From Phenylobacterium sp. (GTDB lineage: Bacteria > Pseudomonadota > Alphaproteobacteria > Caulobacterales > Caulobacteraceae), in NCBI RefSeq assembly GCF_004299445.1, contig NZ_SCTC01000050.1:62001-126000 (forward strand): a DNA stretch of 64,000 nucleotides, read 5' to 3'. Positions 61,495 through 64,000 of this stretch are shown here, piece by piece. The position numbers were made by a program, and so were the translations under genes. Position 1 is the first letter of the stretch. Each line of letters starts with the position of its first letter. The notes beneath the pieces are model-generated. The model saw only the letters and a program-made list of their open reading frames with translations, made no database searches and was not told where the DNA came from.

Positions 61495-61584
61495 GGTGAG
61501 GTGGCCGAGTGGTTGAAGGCGCACGCCTGGAACGCGTGTATAGGGGAAACTCTATCGAGGGTTCGAATCCCTCTCTCACCGCCA
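61495..61584 (+). tRNA. tRNA-Ser (anticodon GGA)
   Basis: Acceptor stem GGTGAGG/TCTCACC with one wobble pair, anticodon stem CACGC/GCGTG with loop CTGGAAC (anticodon GGA), a long variable arm of serine type, T loop GGTTCGAATCC, and encoded CCA at 61582-61584. It reads UCC/UCU codons. It sits at the left edge of the mobile-element region. Confidence 0.96.
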
Positions 61585-61762
61585 TCTAGTCAGCCGATAT
61601 CCCTGATTTTCGCTGCGGCCCGCCCCAACCGGCGGACTTCGCGGGTCTATTCCCAGCCTAACTCCCGTCAGAGACGCCTCTCCGGGCGCCCTATCGGGCC
61701 CAGCCGGGCCGATTGCTGGGCCGCGTCTCCGCGCGTCTGCGATCCAGTGGAGTTTCCCTGCT

Positions 61763-61957
61763 AACAGGGAAATTAGCAGGGAATTTCTGCATTCTCTGGC
61801 GTCGCAAACCGGATGCCGCGCGGAGATTTCCCCACAGAGTCAGTCGCCTGGCGTCCGAGACCAGGGAACGAGAGCCTCGCGGAGCAGGGATTTTGTAACG
61901 CGATGAACAGGGAATTTCCCGCGCAGAGCAGGGAGTTTTTCTAGGAGCAGGGAATTC
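61763..61957. repeat. Cluster of CAGGGA-type direct repeats downstream of tRNA-Ser
   Basis: Seven copies of the unit (A/G)CAGGGA(A/G)(T)TT, such as AACAGGGAAATT, AGCAGGGAATTTC, ACCAGGGAACG, AGCAGGGATTTTG, AACAGGGAATTTCCC, AGCAGGGAGTTTTT and AGCAGGGAATTCAG. They lie at irregular spacing in the 371-base noncoding gap after the tRNA, ending at the recombinase 3' end. TTTCCCTGCTAACAGGGAAA (near 61753-61772) also forms a hairpin. Not CRISPR: spacing and unit vary. Possible recombinase-binding or element-end repeats. Confidence 0.7.
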
Positions 61958-62681
61958 AGTTCAGAGCCTCGGCCCAGGCCAACTGATCCGGCCAGGACGC
62001 TGGAAGGTCCGCCCCGATGATGGCCTGCAGGGTAAGCCCCGACGGCTGGCGCCCCTCCAGGATCCGGATCTGCAGGTCGGGAGCCAGGAAGGCTAGCTTG
62101 ATCAGGTTGCGATCGTAGGCGCTGGCCGGGGACGCGGCGAGTATGGCCTGTTCCGGGCGTCCGACCGCTCCGTCGCCGAGCCCGGCCAGCAACTCGTGCG
62201 AGGTGCGCAGGGCCCGAGCGAGCACCAGATCGGTCCGCTGATGGGGGTCGGCGCGCCTCCCGTTAACGTCGGTGATCACGATCTTGCCGCCGCGGAGCGC
62301 CAGCCGCACGGATTGAATGATCCGCACACGCGCCTGAGTCCCAGCCTCGACAAGAACCCTCTGGCTCACAGCAAGTCGGGCCTGGACCTCGATCGCCGCG
62401 TCGGCGGGGTCTAAGGGACGGCCCAGCAGCCCCACCGGATCAATCACGATATGAACGCATGTCGGATGGACCTCGACCCGTTCCACCGCGTCCAGGGTGT
62501 CTTGAACCGAATCCCGCACCAGACGCTCGATGGCCGCCGCGGGCACACGCCGGATCGCATCGTCCAGTGATGACCGGCGCCGTCCCGTCTGCACACCGGT
62601 CGAGACGTAGTAGCGGTACACCTGCCCCTTCGCCCCTCGCGTGAACGTCGGGCTCATGGGCTCGCCGTCACCGTCGAAAAT
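61956..62681 (-). pseudogene. C-terminal remnant of a large serine recombinase
   Basis: About 241 codons remain. The frame is open right up to the IS6 boundary, reading IFDGDGEPMSPTFTRGAKGQ then VYRYYVSTGVQTG, the zinc-ribbon-adjacent segment (F-D/x-G-x-P-M-x-P-T, Y-R-Y-Y-V-S) of alphaproteobacterial serine recombinases. RVPAAAIERLVRDSV follows as in that family. The catalytic N-terminal domain and zinc ribbon are missing, and nothing on the far side of the IS element matches them. Confidence 0.8.
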
Positions 62682-63507
62682 GGCATTGTCAGCCCAAACT
62701 CACCACCCGGTAACCGAAGCGGCTGAGACGGCCGTCATGGCCAAGTCCGACAACCCCTTCCGCTGGTTCGATTCCTCGCCGGAGGTGATCCAGATGGTGG
62801 TGATGCTGTACGTCCGTTTCCCGCTGTCGCTGCGCAACGTGGAAGACCTGGCGTTCGAGCGCGGCGTCGACATCTGCCACGAGACGGTCCGCAAGTGGGT
62901 GAACCGCTTCGGTCCGATGTTCGCGTCGAAGATCCGCTCGAAGCGCGTGGCAGCCATGCGCCAGCACACGCATTGGAAGTGGCATCTCGACGAGGTCTAC
63001 GTTCGGGTCCAGGGCGAGATGAAGTACCTGTGGCGCGCCGTCGATCACGAAGGCGAGGTGTTGGAGTCCCTTGTGACCACCACCCGCGACAAGGCCGCGG
63101 CGCTTAAGTTCATGAAGAAGCTGATGAAGCGACACGGGTGCGCCAGGTCGATCACCACCGACGGGCTCCGCTCGTACAAAGCCGCCATGAGCGAGCTCAA
63201 TGTCGCCGAGCGGCAGGAGGTCGGTCGCTGGGCCAACAACCGGGCTGAGAACTCTCACCAACCCTCCCGACGACGGGAACGTGCGATGTTGCGGTTCCGA
63301 CGGATGAAGACGCTTCAGCAGTTCACCTCGACCCACGCCGCCTTCCACAACCACTTCAACCAGGAGCGCCACCTCATCAGCCGCCACGTCTACCGGGAAC
63401 GCCGCTCAGCCGCCCTGACTGAGTGGAAGTCGCTCGTCGAGTGAGGCCGTTCGGGTTGGGGGAAATGCGCCCGGCTGGAGACTAGTTAGACTTGGACTGA
63501 CAGCACC
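62682..63507 (+). mobile_element. IS6-family insertion sequence (IS26-like, 826 bp)
   Basis: Imperfect terminal inverted repeats: left GGCATTGTCAGCCCAA, right (read inward) GGTGCTGTCAGTCCAA. Length and single transposase fit IS26-like elements. The flanking 8 bases differ (TCGAAAAT left, CACCTGTT right), so there is no target-site duplication. The left end interrupts a serine recombinase. Confidence 0.88.
62737..63444 (+). CDS. IS6-family transposase (DDE)
   Basis: 235 residues from ATG 62737; an ATG at 62680 lies in the inverted repeat. FDSSPEVIQMVVMLYVRFPL is the family N-terminus with HTH (VDICHETVRKWVNRFGP). Catalytic residues: D85 in HLDEVYV, D142 in TTDGLRSY, E171 in NNRAENSHQPSR. It appears intact and potentially active in replicative cointegrate-type transposition. 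Confidence 0.95.
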   Translation: MAKSDNPFRWFDSSPEVIQMVVMLYVRFPLSLRNVEDLAFERGVDICHETVRKWVNRFGPMFASKIRSKRVAAMRQHTHWKWHLDEVYVRVQGEMKYLWRAVDHEGEVLESLVTTTRDKAAALKFMKKLMKRHGCARSITTDGLRSYKAAMSELNVAERQEVGRWANNRAENSHQPSRRRERAMLRFRRMKTLQQFTSTHAAFHNHFNQERHLISRHVYRERRSAALTEWKSLVE

Positions 63508-63584
63508 CACCTGTTCGTTCGAATGCGCCTCACACCTGATAACTCGCTGCCAGCAGGGGCTAAGCGCCCGCCCCTCGGCCAATC

Positions 63585-64000
63585 CTATTGACCACACTGC
63601 GACGTGTCGCCGGCCTTGCAGGCGGCCACGCGTGCTTTCCACGCTTCGAGGTCAGCTTGCCGCTTTCGCTCGGTTTCCTGCACCTGAGCCTGGTAGGCGG
63701 CGATCTGCGCCGCGTAGGCGTCGGCAGTGGCCTTCTTGGCTGCTTCGAATTCGGCGGTACGGGCTGCGTTGCGAGCGTCGATCTGCTCAAGCCCAGCCTT
63801 TACACGCGCGTTCAGGTCGGCGTCTCCGCCACCTGACGGCAAAGCCACCAACTCAGTCTGCGCAGGCCGTGGTGCGGAAGTTGGCGTGGCGCTGGCCAAG
63901 ACTGCGTTCGGGGCCGCAGGCTCGACCTTGGGTTGGACAGCCGGTTTGGGCGCAGCCGGCGCCGCCGGAACCGTCGTTTTCACCGGGGCCGGGCGTGTTG
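63585..64000 (-). CDS. Pro/Ala-rich coiled-coil protein (5' end beyond the window)
   Basis: The frame is open to the window edge; the first internal candidate start is a GTG at 63983. The visible 138 residues have a Pro/Ala-rich linker (VPAAPAAPKPAVQPKVEPAA) followed by a long Ala/Glu-rich helix (FEAAKKATADAYAAQIAAYQ, then ETERKRQADLEAWKARVAA) and a final C-x(7)-C (ACKAGDTSQCGQ). Perhaps a periplasmic or envelope protein with TolA-like composition; not identified. Confidence 0.55.
   Translation of the reverse strand, partial: TRPAPVKTTVPAAPAAPKPAVQPKVEPAAPNAVLASATPTSAPRPAQTELVALPSGGGDADLNARVKAGLEQIDARNAARTAEFEAAKKATADAYAAQIAAYQAQVQETERKRQADLEAWKARVAACKAGDTSQCGQ

Noticed and set aside
61763..61957. 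Possible CRISPR array
   Set aside because: Repeat units are only about 12 bases, vary in sequence and have irregular spacing, and no cas genes are present.
62674..63515. Target-site duplication of the IS6 element
   Set aside because: The 8 bases on the two sides (TCGAAAAT and CACCTGTT) do not match.
63406..63642. Possible missing N-terminal half of the serine recombinase
   Set aside because: The frame beyond the IS right end has no recombinase catalytic or zinc-ribbon motif.

Overview
The window is high-GC chromosomal DNA (about two thirds G+C, many GTG/TTG starts, short gaps, ATGA-type overlaps). It is most consistent with an alphaproteobacterium of the Caulobacterales (Phenylobacterium/Caulobacter-like). 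The supporting features are a two-domain dCTP deaminase, a DUF1134/EipA envelope protein, a TonB-dependent receptor, an entericidin, PEPxxWA-CTERM proteins, a Cc2672-like dipeptidase and wHTH-TPR regulators. The genus is inferred from gene content and has not been tested by phylogeny.

Layout. 1-5500: surface-polysaccharide-type genes (two glycosyltransferases, a methyltransferase, a hydrolase, a GSCFA/SGNH pair). 5700-9510: tRNA-Gly(CCC), an HD protein, secreted proteins, TraB/GumN, and a translationally coupled trio (4-TM protein, 32-residue membrane microprotein, XRE regulator) behind an array of inverted repeats. 9500-17300: dcd, metZ, an atypical amidohydrolase divergent from a MarR regulator, hslO, a serine beta-lactamase-like protein and an NAD(P)-binding epimerase, separated by intergenic palindromic repeats. 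17300-21450: a probably inserted module of three alpha-beta-barrel proteins and a secreted protein with a divergent wHTH-TPR regulator. It is bounded on the right by a diverged second copy of the 3' end of the epimerase gene. 21450-25515: HWE histidine kinase, ABHD10-like hydrolase, GT4 and GT9 glycosyltransferases.

25620-33800 is a core translation block: infC (probable AUU start), a B3-type metallo-beta-lactamase homologue, an MFS pump, rpmI, rplT, pheS and pheT, with an ASCH and a cupin gene wedged between pheS and pheT. 33800-38630: MarR regulator divergent from a P450, a TonB-dependent receptor and a SnoaL-like gene, a likely hydrophobic-substrate uptake/oxidation unit. 38870-46430: PEP-CTERM protein, VOC protein, UPF0114, EipA, a two-TM protein with a probable pYEATS domain, lepA, DUF4279, a PhnA-like protein and a secreted dipeptidase. 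46490-48410: many tiny genes, including a four-gene micro-operon beside a cold-shock gene. 48700-53120: tautomerase/TetR pair, then a second wHTH-TPR regulator divergent from a PEP-CTERM gene and an RTX gene. 53120-61450: secreted and membrane proteins, entericidin, MHS transporter, tandem YjbR proteins, msrA, a TPR protein and a cytochrome c.

The right end (61495-63510) is a mobile-DNA junction. It holds tRNA-Ser(GGA), a cluster of CAGGGA-type direct repeats, a serine recombinase cut by an IS6-family element, and then unrelated DNA. No CRISPR array, prophage or complete defence island is visible. The best candidates for undescribed biology are the two-TM pYEATS protein, the microprotein/regulator trio and the wHTH-TPR-controlled secreted cargo modules.
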